Source: Bacillota bacterium
GTDB lineage: Bacteria; Bacillota; Clostridia; Acetivibrionales; DSM-1351
Assembly: GCA_023460955.1 (NCBI GenBank)
Contig: JAEWOH010000063.1
Location: 1-64,000, forward strand
Direction: 5' to 3'
DNA: 64,000 bases
The translations under genes and the position numbers were made by a program. Shown one piece after another: positions 52,334 to 61,763 of this stretch. Under the pieces are notes generated by a model. That model worked only from the letters and a program-made list of their open reading frames with translations. It made no database searches and was not told the DNA's origin. The stretch's first letter is position 1, and each line of letters opens with the position of its first letter.

Positions 52334-54331
52334 ATGAAAAAAGGATATGAAAAGTTATTCGAGACAATAAAGATTGGTTCGGTAGAGATAAAAAACCGGT
52401 TTGCCATGGCCCCTATGGGACCTCTGGGGTTAGCCGATGCCGAAGGCGGTTTTAATCAACGCGGGATAGATTACTATACTGCACGCGCAAGAGGCGGGAC
52501 TGGATTAATTATTACAGGAGTTACTTTTGTTGATAATGAGATTGAAGAGCATGGAATGCCCAACGTCCCTTGTTCTACTCACAATCCGGTACATTTTACT
52601 CGTACCGCCAGGGAGATGACCGAACGTATTCATGCTTATGATTCAAAGATCTTCCTGCAGTTAAGCGGGGGCTTCGGAAGAGTGACTATTCCTACCAATC
52701 TGGGAGAATATCCTCCTGTTGCACCTTCGCCAATTAAACATAGGTGGTTGGATAAAACTTGTCGCGAATTGACCGTTGAGGAAATCAAGACAATTATTAA
52801 AAAATTCGGAGAAGGAGCCTATAATGCAAAGCGTGCAGGCTTTGACGGGGTTCAGATTCACGCTGTTCACGAAGGGTATCTAATCGATCAGTTTGCAATT
52901 TCTTTTTTCAACCAGCGTACTGACGAATATGGTGGATGTCTCGAAAACAGGTTGAGATTTGCAAGGGAAATTGTTGAAGAAATCAAGCGTAGATGTGGAA
53001 ATGACTTTCCGGTTACCTTAAGATACAGTCCCAAAAGCTTTATTAAGGATTGGCGTGAAGGGGCATTGCCGGGGGAAGAGTTTGAAGAAAAGGGAAGAGA
53101 TATCCCTGAAGGTATAGAAGCAGCAAAACTACTGGTTTCTTATGGGTACGATGCTCTGGATGTAGATGTGGGCTCTTACGATTCCTGGTGGTGGAGTCAT
53201 CCTCCCATGTATCAGGAAAAGGGTCTATATATACCTTTTGCTAAAATTGTAAAAGAAGCAGTAAATGTTCCTGTTCTGTGTGCAGGACGTATGGATAATC
53301 CTGATTTGGCGCTAAAAGCTCTTGAAGACGGAGCATGCGATATTATCAGTCTGGGGAGGCCTTTACTTGCAGATCCTGATTTGGTTAACAAGCTAAGAGC
53401 CGGTAAACAAAAATCCATTAGGCCTTGTCTATCCTGTCAGGAAGGATGTATGGGAAGAATTCAGGAGTACTCCGCTCTGAACTGCGCAGTAAATCCAGAA
53501 GCCTGCAGAGAGAACATACATAACTTGACTCCTGCGTTAAGAAGCAAAAAAGTGCTTATTGCAGGAGGGGGAGTGGCAGGCTGTGAAGCAGCCAGAGTTT
53601 TAGCACTTCGCGGACACAAGCCTGTTGTGTACGAAAAACGAAGCCGATTAGGGGGTAATTTGTTACCAGGAGGTACACCTGACTTTAAGGAAGATGATCT
53701 TTTATTGGTTGCTTGGTATGAAGAAACTCTAAAAGAACTGGGAGTGCAGGTGGAATGTAGTACAGAATTAAACGCAGAGACAATTAAAAGCAGTGAGGCA
53801 GATGCAGTTATTATTGCAACAGGTTCAAAGCCAAAGATATTCAATCTGGGTAAAGATAATCAAGTTTTCACGGCGGAAGAAGTATTGCTGGAAAAAGTAG
53901 ATTCAGGTGATAAAGTAATTGTTGTCGGTGGTGGTCTGGTGGGCTGTGAACTTGCACTCTGGCTGAAACAAAAAGGAAAAGAAGTAACTATAGTAGAAAT
54001 TCAAAACAAGCTCCTTGCCTTGAACGGTCCTTTGTGTCATGCAAATTCTGATATGCTTGAAAAGTTGATTCCATATAAGGGGATAGAAGTTCTTACATCC
54101 TCAAAAATAATGAAAACAACGGAAAAAGGCGCGGTGGTAGAGGTTGCCGGAATAGTCAGAGAGCTGGAGGCTGACAGCATAGTTTTAGCAGTGGGCTACG
54201 ACTCTGAAAGAGCCATCTATGAACAGCTTAAATTTGACATTGCTGACATTCATTTAATAGGAGATGCTCGGAAGGTATCAAACATAATGTATGCGATTTG
54301 GGATGCCTATGAAGTTGCCAGAAGTATATAA
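52334..54331 (+). CDS. FadH/old-yellow-enzyme family NADH:flavin oxidoreductase
   Basis: 665 residues in three parts. A TIM barrel binding FMN (~1-370) has RFAMAPMGPLGLADAEGGF, FDGVQIHAVHEGYLIDQF, NQRTDEYGGCLENR and DIISLGRPLLADP. The 4Fe-4S site is CLSCQEGCMGR plus a later Cys. FAD and NAD domains have VLIAGGGVAGCEAARVLALRG and VIVVGGGLVGCELALWLKQKG. Similar enzymes are 2,4-dienoyl-CoA reductase, BaiCD and phenylacrylate/enoate reductases. GGAGG sets ATG 52334. First gene of a run with an esterase, a DUF3237 protein and a VOC protein. Confidence 0.9.
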   Translation: MKKGYEKLFETIKIGSVEIKNRFAMAPMGPLGLADAEGGFNQRGIDYYTARARGGTGLIITGVTFVDNEIEEHGMPNVPCSTHNPVHFTRTAREMTERIHAYDSKIFLQLSGGFGRVTIPTNLGEYPPVAPSPIKHRWLDKTCRELTVEEIKTIIKKFGEGAYNAKRAGFDGVQIHAVHEGYLIDQFAISFFNQRTDEYGGCLENRLRFAREIVEEIKRRCGNDFPVTLRYSPKSFIKDWREGALPGEEFEEKGRDIPEGIEAAKLLVSYGYDALDVDVGSYDSWWWSHPPMYQEKGLYIPFAKIVKEAVNVPVLCAGRMDNPDLALKALEDGACDIISLGRPLLADPDLVNKLRAGKQKSIRPCLSCQEGCMGRIQEYSALNCAVNPEACRENIHNLTPALRSKKVLIAGGGVAGCEAARVLALRGHKPVVYEKRSRLGGNLLPGGTPDFKEDDLLLVAWYEETLKELGVQVECSTELNAETIKSSEADAVIIATGSKPKIFNLGKDNQVFTAEEVLLEKVDSGDKVIVVGGGLVGCELALWLKQKGKEVTIVEIQNKLLALNGPLCHANSDMLEKLIPYKGIEVLTSSKIMKTTEKGAVVEVAGIVRELEADSIVLAVGYDSERAIYEQLKFDIADIHLIGDARKVSNIMYAIWDAYEVARSI

Positions 54332-54366
54332 ATATAAATTCATCATTTAGAGAAAGGGTGATTAGT

Positions 54367-55263
54367 GTGGATAAGCGAGCAGCTGATATTGCAGCTAATG
54401 AAATGCCTGCGGGGACACAGATTTTATTCGGTGAATTTTCTGAGGGAGGAAAGTACTATTCATGCACATATCTGCCCGATGTTACTTATGCAAAGTATGG
54501 TGATATTGAAAGAAGGCTGCAGATAATAAAACCATTGCAGGATAGCCAGAAGTTACCCCTCATAGTTTATATTCAGGGCTCTGCCTGGAGAAAGCAGGAT
54601 TTATATGGAGCTATTCCAAATCTCTCACATATTGCAGCAAAGGGATATGTTATAGCCAGTGTTGAAATCAGAGACACCGATATAGCGCGGTTCCCGGCTG
54701 CTGTCGAGGATGTCAAATGTGCTATCAGATTTATGCGTAAGAATGCAGATACCTATGGGATTGACCCCACTAGGGTTGCAGTATGGGGGGACTCCTCAGG
54801 CGGACACCTCTCCTTGATGACTGGATTGACGATGGGAGAGTTTGATAACGGGCTTTATAGCGAGGAGTCGGATGAAGTATGTGCAGTTGTGGATTATTAC
54901 GGAGTTTCAGATATTCTTAGCTTGGGCAAATACAATGATATACTTGACCATGATGCTGCCGATTCACCGGAGGGGCTTTTTGTTGGAGGAAGAGTAAAGG
55001 ATAATATTGAACTGGCAAAAAAGGCAAGTCCTATTCACCAGGATTTATCTAAAAAACTTCCTCCGTTTATGATTATTCATGGAGATAGTGACAAGATTGT
55101 TCATGTTAATCAGAGTATTGAGATGTATAAAGCTTTGAAGGAACATGGTCAGAATGCTACATTTTATAAGGTTGTAGGTGCTGATCATGGTACCGGCATA
55201 TGGAGTCCACAGATACTTAACATAACTGAACAATTTTTATCTGCTTGCTTGAAACATCCATGA
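54367..55263 (+). CDS. alpha/beta hydrolase (BD-FAE/carboxylesterase type)
   Basis: 298 residues, cytoplasmic. LPLIVYIQGSAWRKQDLYG (oxyanion), AVWGDSSGGHLSLMTGL (Ser nucleophile), MIIHGDSDKIVHVNQS (Asp) and VVGADHGTGIW (His) give a complete triad. It belongs to the BD-FAE/acetyl-esterase group acting on small acyl or acetyl esters. GTG 54358 could start it, but AAAGGG spacing favours GTG 54367. It lies 35 bases after the reductase, probably the same transcript. Confidence 0.85.
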   Translation: MDKRAADIAANEMPAGTQILFGEFSEGGKYYSCTYLPDVTYAKYGDIERRLQIIKPLQDSQKLPLIVYIQGSAWRKQDLYGAIPNLSHIAAKGYVIASVEIRDTDIARFPAAVEDVKCAIRFMRKNADTYGIDPTRVAVWGDSSGGHLSLMTGLTMGEFDNGLYSEESDEVCAVVDYYGVSDILSLGKYNDILDHDAADSPEGLFVGGRVKDNIELAKKASPIHQDLSKKLPPFMIIHGDSDKIVHVNQSIEMYKALKEHGQNATFYKVVGADHGTGIWSPQILNITEQFLSACLKHP

Positions 55264-55381
55264 TATGAGGTGTATGTAACAGCTACCGTATGAAAGAACA
55301 ATATTCTTGACAGTATTGTTGACAGACATACTTTATTTACGAAGATCATTTGATGTGAATAAATTTAGGAGGCGTGGTCAG

Positions 55382-55801
55382 ATGAAATTTGAAGAAGTTC
55401 TGACGATAAATATTAAAATAGAGAGCGCAATTGATATGAAAAATGATAATGGTGATGCTGTTGTCATGATTTTATTCACCGGCAATACCAAAGGCAAGTA
55501 CTTTGAGGGAGAGGTACTTCCAGGGGGAGTAGATACCCAAGTTATTGGAAAGTACGGCGACAGGCATACCCTGTCGGCCAGGTATATTCTTGAGGGAAAA
55601 GATTATGAAGGCGAAAGCTGTAAAATCTTTATTGAGAACAATGGCAATATTAACAACAAACTTGAGGGTATCCTGTTCAGAACATATCCTAAAATCATAA
55701 CAAATAGTAAGGCGCTGGATTTTCTGAACCACGATGTATTAGTCGGAGAAGGTTATCCTGCTGAGGACGGAGTAAAAATAGTTATATACAGGGCTGTTTA
55801 G
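55382..55801 (+). CDS. DUF3237 family protein
   Basis: 139 residues, beta-rich. FTGNTKGKYFEGEVLPGGVD, RHTLSARYILEGKDYEG and the C-terminal FLNHDVLVGEGYPAEDGVKI follow the pattern of DUF3237, small proteins found near aromatic and lipid metabolism genes. The function is unknown. AGGAGG at 55367-55372 sets ATG 55382; the frame is open from 55307. Confidence 0.68.
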   Translation: MKFEEVLTINIKIESAIDMKNDNGDAVVMILFTGNTKGKYFEGEVLPGGVDTQVIGKYGDRHTLSARYILEGKDYEGESCKIFIENNGNINNKLEGILFRTYPKIITNSKALDFLNHDVLVGEGYPAEDGVKIVIYRAV

Positions 55802-55891
55802 AGATGTATTTTATAAGTGAGATGTCCTTTGAATAAATTGGAGTTTTATACCATAAAAATAAAAGTTATTTTATTGAAATTGAGGTGCGGG

Positions 55892-56284
55892 ATGAAGCTG
55901 AGTGCTACGTTATACATTAAGAACACAATTGAAGCTATTGAGTTTTATATAGAAGCTTTTGGATTGACCTTGGGGTACAATGAGAAATTTCCCGACGGAA
56001 CCTTCATGCACGCTGTACTGCATAAAAACGGGGAGGAGATATTCGCTGTAAGCGAATCCCAGAATGATAACTTTGTTAATGTTATGTTGGCTTCTTCCTT
56101 AAACGGGTCTCGACCCACTATGAGTTACGGGATTAATTTTGAGAGTGAAGACCAAGTAAAAAAAGCATATTACGTGTTGTCGGAAGGTGGGAAGGTCCTT
56201 CTTCCATTAGGTTCTGTTCCCTGGAGCTCTTGTTGCGCTGAAGTTGTAGACAGGTATGGTGTATATTGGTACATAAGTGTATGA
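55892..56284 (+). CDS. VOC (glyoxalase/PhnB-like) protein
   Basis: 130 residues, one vicinal-oxygen-chelate module pair: MKLSATLYIKNTIEAIEFYI, AFGLTLGYNEKFPDGTFMHAVL, and SSCCAEVVDRYGVYWYIS at the end. It matches PhnB-type proteins of unknown substrate. GAGGTG sets ATG 55892; the longer frame from 55817 has no site. Last gene before a terminator pair. Confidence 0.8.
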   Translation: MKLSATLYIKNTIEAIEFYIEAFGLTLGYNEKFPDGTFMHAVLHKNGEEIFAVSESQNDNFVNVMLASSLNGSRPTMSYGINFESEDQVKKAYYVLSEGGKVLLPLGSVPWSSCCAEVVDRYGVYWYISV

Positions 56285-56352
56285 GTATAAATATGTAGGT
56301 GTCGTAGTTGGTCATGTCATTAACTGAAGAAGAGAATTAAACAATTAGCAAA

Positions 56353-56393
56353 AATACCGCATTTCAAAAAAAATGAAGTGCGGTATTTTTTTT
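56353..56393 (+). terminator. terminator after the VOC gene
   Basis: AATACCGCA pairs with TGCGGTATT across an A-rich loop, followed by TTTTTT. Confidence 0.88.
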
Positions 56394-56427
56394 ATACTAA
56401 TTTTATAGTCTATGAATACTATCTTGG

Positions 56428-56454
56428 ACACTGCCTAAGAGGCGGTGTTTTTTT
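56428..56454 (+). terminator. second, backup terminator
   Basis: ACACtGCC pairs with GGCgGTGT around TAAGA, followed by seven T. Confidence 0.8.
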
Positions 56455-56643
56455 CTAATTAAATTTATTTAAATCTTATATTTTCTGTTGTGAATAAATT
56501 TAAAATAAACAGTTAAATAAATTTACTAACTATTATGTTTTTACATTAAAGGCATCTTATACCATTTAACGTAAAAAAAGCAGAAGTACTAGTGATGATG
56601 AACAAAATAAGATATATATAATTAAAATTAATTGTATAAAATG

Positions 56644-56699
56644 TTGACATATTATTTTATTAGAGTATAATGAAATTAAATTAATTTATACTAGCTAGT
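56644..56699 (+). promoter_or_regulatory. sugar ABC operon promoter and possible operator
   Basis: TTGACA (56644-56649), 16 bases, TATAAT (56666-56671). Eighteen bases on, the perfect palindrome ACTAGCTAGT (56690-56699) sits at the start of the transcript within flanking AT arms and could bind the operon's repressor. Confidence 0.68.
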
Positions 56700-56747
56700 A
56701 ACTTAATTTAATAATTATTTCAATCATTAAATTCGGAGGAAAATGAT

Positions 56748-58076
56748 ATGAAAATGAGAAAGACAATATTACCTATATTGCTGTCTGCAGCCATGCTACT
56801 ATCAATTACCGCGTGCGGTTCAGGGAATTCCGGTAACACTGCAACTTCAAGTGATACCGCACAGAAATCAGAGGCCCCAAAAGCAGGAGAAACAACAAAA
56901 CTGACTATGTGGCATATTCAAACACAGGAAAACGTTACTGAAATAATTAACGCATCAATGGATAGGTTTGCTAAGGATAACCCTGGTTTTGAAATGGAAG
57001 CAATACCTATGCAGAACGATCCGTATAAAACTAAGCTTATTACAGCAATGAGCGCAAACCAGCTTCCGGATGCATTCATTCACTGGACAGGCGGTCCGAT
57101 GATTTCATATATAGAATCTGATGCAGTATATGACATAACAGATTATATGAACAAGGACAATTATAAGGACAAGTTCCTGGATGCCGCTATTAAACAGGCT
57201 ACATATAAAGATAAAATATGGGCAGTACCTGTAGAAAATGTTTCTCCAGCATTGATGTTCTATAACAAGAAACTATTTGCAGATAATGGTATTGAAGTTC
57301 CAAAGACTTTGGATGAGTTTGAAAAAGTAAGTGACACATTTGTTCAAAAAGGTATTATACCTGTTGCACTTGCTAACAAAACAAAATGGCCTGGTTCAAT
57401 TGTATATGGTTATGTTCTTGACAGAATAGCCGGTCCAACTGCTTTTGCAGATGCTAATAACGGAGTAACCAGTTTTGACTCACCTGATTTTCTTGCCGCA
57501 GCTCAAAAAATCTCAGACTGGTCAAAGAAGGGGTATTTTGGAAAAGACTATAACGGTATTGACTATGATGCAGGACAAGACAGACAGTTATTTTATAATG
57601 GAAAGGCTGCCATGTATATAATGGGTGGTTGGTTCTTGTTTACTGCAAAAGGTGAAAATCCGGACTTTGTTAAAGATGTAGGAGTAATGCAGTTCCCTGC
57701 AAATCCTGACAGTAAGGGTAAAGCGACTGAATATATAGGAACAATGGGTGATAATTTTTACTCAGTATCAAAGAACTCTAAAAATCCTGAAATGGCATTC
57801 AAAGCAATCACTTATCTACTTGATGATCAAGCCGTTAAAGAAAGAATACCTGCTGGTAAGATTCCTCCACTTAAAAATATAACTTTAACAGATGATATCA
57901 GCAAAGTAATTTCTGACAGTGCTTCATCTGCTACCAGTATGCAGTTATGGCTAGACCAGTATCTTGCGCCAAACGATGCAGAATTGCATAAAGACCAGCT
58001 TCAAAAACTTTTAGCGGGCACAATATCTCCTGAACAATATAACAAGAGTATGGCCGATGGTGTAAAGGGTAAATAA
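56748..58076 (+). CDS. ABC sugar transporter substrate-binding lipoprotein
   Basis: 442 residues. The lipoprotein signal ends LLSITACGSGN. The mature domain is the extracellular solute-binding family 1 (MalE-like): TKLTMWHIQTQENVTEII, NQLPDAFIHWTGGPM, YNKKLFADNGIEVPKTLDEF and GKAAMYIMGGWFL. Binds a carbohydrate outside the cell. GGAGGA precedes ATG 56748. First gene of the operon; a strong hairpin follows it. Confidence 0.9.
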   Translation: MKMRKTILPILLSAAMLLSITACGSGNSGNTATSSDTAQKSEAPKAGETTKLTMWHIQTQENVTEIINASMDRFAKDNPGFEMEAIPMQNDPYKTKLITAMSANQLPDAFIHWTGGPMISYIESDAVYDITDYMNKDNYKDKFLDAAIKQATYKDKIWAVPVENVSPALMFYNKKLFADNGIEVPKTLDEFEKVSDTFVQKGIIPVALANKTKWPGSIVYGYVLDRIAGPTAFADANNGVTSFDSPDFLAAAQKISDWSKKGYFGKDYNGIDYDAGQDRQLFYNGKAAMYIMGGWFLFTAKGENPDFVKDVGVMQFPANPDSKGKATEYIGTMGDNFYSVSKNSKNPEMAFKAITYLLDDQAVKERIPAGKIPPLKNITLTDDISKVISDSASSATSMQLWLDQYLAPNDAELHKDQLQKLLAGTISPEQYNKSMADGVKGK

Positions 58077-58108
58077 TTTTTTCAATAACTTACGTAGTTT
58101 GTCTATTT

Positions 58109-58145
58109 GATAATAACGGTACCCGAAGGGGTACCTGTTATTATC
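58109..58145 (+). promoter_or_regulatory. intercistronic mRNA hairpin
   Basis: GATAATAACgGTACC and GGTACCtGTTATTATC pair around CCGAAGGG. No U-run follows, so it likely protects the upstream binding-protein mRNA rather than ending it, giving more binding protein than permease. Confidence 0.75.
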
Positions 58146-58173
58146 AAAATACTTAGAAATGAGAGGATAACAT

Positions 58174-59076
58174 ATGGGGGTAAACAGACAATCCTTGGAA
58201 AGTGTGAGAAAACGATCTACCGCAATCGTTGCGACTTTTTTCCTATTACCTGTAGCATTTTTCTTAATAGTTTATATTTTTCGGTCAGTAATCTATACAT
58301 TCAAACTAAGTACTCTTGATTGGAATGGAGTAAGCCCATTATCGCTTTACATCGGCCTGGATAACTGGAAAACACTATTACATGATGCCACATTTTTTAC
58401 TACAATAAAAAATAATATCATTATGGTTATAGCCTGTCTGATAATACAAATGCCGATAGCCTTGGTGTTGGCTTATCTATTAGACTGGGCCAACTCAAAG
58501 TTCAAATTTCTGAAGTCTATATACTTCCTTCCTTTACTTATGAGTTCAGTTGCACTTGGTTTTCTTTTTAAGCAACTGCTTGATTCCAATTATGGTCTGG
58601 CAGGAGCAATAATGAGTATTTTTACAGATAGCCCTTTTAATTTGCTTGCAAATGAAAAGACAGCAATATGGGCAGTTATTGGAGTTATATCCTGGCAATT
58701 TATCCCTTTCTACATGGTTTATTATTTCGCCGGACTAACCTCTATATCACCTGAGTTATATGAGGCATCTGTAATTGACGGAGCTAAACGTCATCAATAC
58801 ATATTCAGGATTTCACTTCCAATGCTTAGCGATACTATTAAAGCTGCAACTATTATGTGTATAGTAGGCTCCCTGAAATATTTCGATTTGATTTATGTTA
58901 TGACTGAAGGTGGTCCCTCTGGTACCACAGAATTAATGGCTACGTATATGTACAAGAATGCATTTACCCAAATGAAAATGGGTTATGGTTCAACCATTGC
59001 GGCAGCAATGTTTATCATTATAACAACAATTTCGCTTTTCACATTTAAAATGATGAATATGAAGGAGGAAAAATAA
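58174..59076 (+). CDS. ABC sugar transporter permease (MalF type)
   Basis: 300 residues with six helices. The EAA loop is YEASVIDGAKRHQYIFRISLPML, typical of carbohydrate importers of the CUT1 class. GAGAGGA precedes ATG 58174. It ends one base before the second permease. No ATP-binding gene is present in the operon, so a shared MsmK-like ATPase elsewhere probably powers it. Confidence 0.9.
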   Translation: MGVNRQSLESVRKRSTAIVATFFLLPVAFFLIVYIFRSVIYTFKLSTLDWNGVSPLSLYIGLDNWKTLLHDATFFTTIKNNIIMVIACLIIQMPIALVLAYLLDWANSKFKFLKSIYFLPLLMSSVALGFLFKQLLDSNYGLAGAIMSIFTDSPFNLLANEKTAIWAVIGVISWQFIPFYMVYYFAGLTSISPELYEASVIDGAKRHQYIFRISLPMLSDTIKAATIMCIVGSLKYFDLIYVMTEGGPSGTTELMATYMYKNAFTQMKMGYGSTIAAAMFIIITTISLFTFKMMNMKEEK

Positions 59077-59077
59077 T

Positions 59078-59917
59078 ATGGTAAATCAAAAAAAGTTTTC
59101 CTTCGCTGCGATTGTCGCAATAATTTTTGCAGCAGCATGGGTACTTGTAACGGCATTTCCTTTCCTGTTCATGGCATTAACATCTTTTAAGCAGAGAAAT
59201 GAGTTGTTTCAAAGCCCAACTATTTTTTCATTACCTAAAGCCTTGTACTTAGATAATTACAAGGAAATTTTATCTGGTAATTTTATCATCTATTTCAGAA
59301 ACAGCATTTTGGTGTGCGCTATTGGCTTGGTTTTGCTGTTGGCAGCATCGGCAATGGCATCATATGTATTTTCAAGGCTTAAATTTAAAATTAACAAGGT
59401 ATTATTTTCAATAGTTATTGCATGTATGGCTATACCTATTCATGCGACACTTATACCTGTATTTCTTCTTACAAAAGAAGTTCGACTCTATGATAATATT
59501 ATCGGATTATTAGGACCATACATTGCTTTTAATATCCCTGTATCGGTGTTCATCTTAACAGGCTTTATGAAAGGAATTCCTGTTGAACTTGAGCAAGCTG
59601 CAGATGTAGATGGTGCAGGTAAGGTAAGAACCTTCCTTGAGATTATTCTGCCACTGTCAATGCCTGGTCTGGCTACTTTGGCAATATATAACGCGATAAA
59701 CATGTGGAATGAATTCGTTTATGCATTTGTTCTCACTTCTTCTGTGAAAAGTCGTACCCTCCCATTGGCGATCTGGGAATATCAGGGACAATACGGGGTA
59801 GACATACCAATGGTTATGACAATACTGACACTTTCTGCATTACCAATGATTATTGCTTTCGTTATTTTCCAGGAAAAACTTATAAAAGGTATGATGGCTG
59901 GAGCAGTAAAAGGATAA
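59078..59917 (+). CDS. ABC sugar transporter permease (MalG type)
   Basis: 279 residues, six helices. LVTAFPFLFMALTSFKQRNE at the start and the EAA loop LEQAADVDGAGKVRTFLEIILPLSMPG mark a CUT1 MalG-type subunit. GGAGG lies within the end of the previous gene. Confidence 0.91.
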   Translation: MVNQKKFSFAAIVAIIFAAAWVLVTAFPFLFMALTSFKQRNELFQSPTIFSLPKALYLDNYKEILSGNFIIYFRNSILVCAIGLVLLLAASAMASYVFSRLKFKINKVLFSIVIACMAIPIHATLIPVFLLTKEVRLYDNIIGLLGPYIAFNIPVSVFILTGFMKGIPVELEQAADVDGAGKVRTFLEIILPLSMPGLATLAIYNAINMWNEFVYAFVLTSSVKSRTLPLAIWEYQGQYGVDIPMVMTILTLSALPMIIAFVIFQEKLIKGMMAGAVKG

Positions 59918-59952
59918 GCACAATAAATATTAGAAAAAGAGGTATACATATT

Positions 59953-60612
59953 ATGTTAAAAGATAAAAAGACATTTGCAAAAATGTTTGATCATACAGTA
60001 CTAAAGGCTGATGCATCAAGAGCACAGGTAATAAAATTGTGTAATGAAGCACTGGAATATGGTTTTGCGTCGGTTTGTGTAAACTCCTGCCATACTAAAT
60101 TGGTAGCCGATATGCTTAGAGGTTCTGATATAAAAACCTGTGTTGTAGTCGGATTCCCTCTCGGAGCAATGTCAACTGCTGCAAAGGCTTTTGAAACCAG
60201 AGATGCCGTCGAGTCAGGTGCCGGGGAAATAGATATGGTTATAAATGTAGGAGCACTTAAAGATAAAGACTATCAGTATGTAGAAAATGATATAAAAGCT
60301 GTTGTTGCTGCCACCGAAAAGAAAGCATTGGTTAAAGTTATAATAGAAACTTGCCTGCTTACAGATGATGAGAAGATAAAAGCCTGCGAAATAGCTAAAA
60401 TTGCCGGTGCTGATTATGTTAAGACATCTACAGGCTTTAGTACCGGTGGTGCTACAGCATCTGATATTGCATTAATGAGAAAAACCGTAGGGGCTGAAAT
60501 GGGTGTGAAGGCTTCAGGTGGAATAAGGGATTATGAAAGTTCAGTTAAAATGATCAATGCAGGTGCTTCAAGGATAGGTGCAAGTGCGACAGTAGATATT
60601 ATTGATAAATAG
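59953..60612 (+). CDS. deoC: deoxyribose-phosphate aldolase
   Basis: Splits 2-deoxyribose 5-phosphate to acetaldehyde and glyceraldehyde 3-phosphate. 219 residues. FDHTVLKADASRAQVIKLC, VVGFPLGAMST, LVKVIIETCLLTDDEK (catalytic Lys) and GADYVKTSTGFSTGGATASDI (Schiff-base Lys) are present. AGAGGT precedes ATG 59953. Its presence in a polyol operon suggests a deoxy-sugar or an aldol step in the pathway; it may also act on a related phosphate. Confidence 0.94.
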   Translation: MLKDKKTFAKMFDHTVLKADASRAQVIKLCNEALEYGFASVCVNSCHTKLVADMLRGSDIKTCVVVGFPLGAMSTAAKAFETRDAVESGAGEIDMVINVGALKDKDYQYVENDIKAVVAATEKKALVKVIIETCLLTDDEKIKACEIAKIAGADYVKTSTGFSTGGATASDIALMRKTVGAEMGVKASGGIRDYESSVKMINAGASRIGASATVDIIDK

Positions 60613-60669
60613 GCAATATTCTAAATCATATAGATACAATTATCTTAAATAAATCAATGGGGTGATTTT

Positions 60670-61734
60670 ATGTCTGAAAAAATGAGGGCAGTTCAGTTGT
60701 TTGCACCAGGACGTGTAAGTTGCGAGCTGATAGACATTCCTATCATTACAAATCCAAAAAACTTAATCATTAAGGTACAGGCATGCGGAGTATGCGGTTC
60801 TGATATTCCACGCGTTATGAGCAAAGGTGCGTACAGGTATCCTATTGTTATAGGTCATGAATTTGCAGGAGAAGTTGTCGAAGTTGGTTCAGAGGTCAAA
60901 ACAGTTAAAATGGGTGACAGGGTTACTGCAATGCCTCTGGTAAACTGTAAGGAATGTGATTATTGTAAAATAGGACAGGCTGTTACTTGCGATAACTATG
61001 ACTATTATGGCTCCAGAATTGACGGAGCTATGGCTGAGTACATAGAGGTAAGTGAGGAAAATATTGTACATATACCTGACAATGTTAGTTATTATGAGGC
61101 AGCAATGACCGATCCTGTCTCTGTTGCATTGCATGCAGTCAGAAAGGCAAATGTTGAGGCGGGACAGACTGTGGTGGTATTTGGATTAGGCGCTATAGGG
61201 TTCATTACTGTTCAGTGGTTGAAAAATCTTGGTTGTCACAAGGTTATTGCTGTTGACATAATAGATGAAAAATTGGAGCTGGCAAAAAAATTAGGGGCTG
61301 ACCTTTGTCTTAACGCAACAAAATGTGATGTTGTTAAATCAATAGAAGAGTATACAAACGGAAGAGGCGCTGATGCTGCAATAGAATTGGCAGGCAGCAC
61401 ATTTACTCAGGTACAGTCCATTGACTCTGTTCGTAAACAAGGAACTGTAGTATTTTGCGGGATTGCCTATAATGACCTGGTATTACCTAATAAATCTCTT
61501 GGAAAGATTTTAAGAGGAGAGCTGAATGTTAAAGGTTCTTGGAACTCATCAATAGCACCGCTGCCTATTAATGAATGGAAGAGCGCGTTGATGTTTGTTG
61601 AATCAGGGAAAATAAAGCTTAAAGATCTGATTACTCATGTTGTACGTTTGGAAGAATGTCAGAATGCCTTTGAAATGATGTATTATAAAAAAGAGATGTT
61701 TACTAAAGTAATATTTGACCCGAATTTAAAGTAA
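60670..61734 (+). CDS. zinc-dependent polyol dehydrogenase (MDR family) 1
   Basis: 354 residues. CGVCGSDIPRV holds the catalytic-zinc Cys, GHEFAGEVVEVGS the His-Glu pair, CKECDYCKIGQAVTC the structural zinc lobe, and VFGLGAIGFITVQWLK the NAD loop. It resembles galactitol-1-phosphate or sorbitol dehydrogenases. GGGGTGAT precedes ATG 60670. Confidence 0.9.
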   Translation: MSEKMRAVQLFAPGRVSCELIDIPIITNPKNLIIKVQACGVCGSDIPRVMSKGAYRYPIVIGHEFAGEVVEVGSEVKTVKMGDRVTAMPLVNCKECDYCKIGQAVTCDNYDYYGSRIDGAMAEYIEVSEENIVHIPDNVSYYEAAMTDPVSVALHAVRKANVEAGQTVVVFGLGAIGFITVQWLKNLGCHKVIAVDIIDEKLELAKKLGADLCLNATKCDVVKSIEEYTNGRGADAAIELAGSTFTQVQSIDSVRKQGTVVFCGIAYNDLVLPNKSLGKILRGELNVKGSWNSSIAPLPINEWKSALMFVESGKIKLKDLITHVVRLEECQNAFEMMYYKKEMFTKVIFDPNLK

Positions 61735-61763
61735 CTAATTGCAGATACTAGGAGGTGGGAAAA

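Larger units (their letters stand above)
56285..56747. other. intergenic region with two terminators, promoter and palindrome
   Basis: About 460 bases. Two terminators close the upstream genes, then ~180 AT-rich bases with nothing recognised, then the promoter of the sugar ABC operon. Confidence 0.7.
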
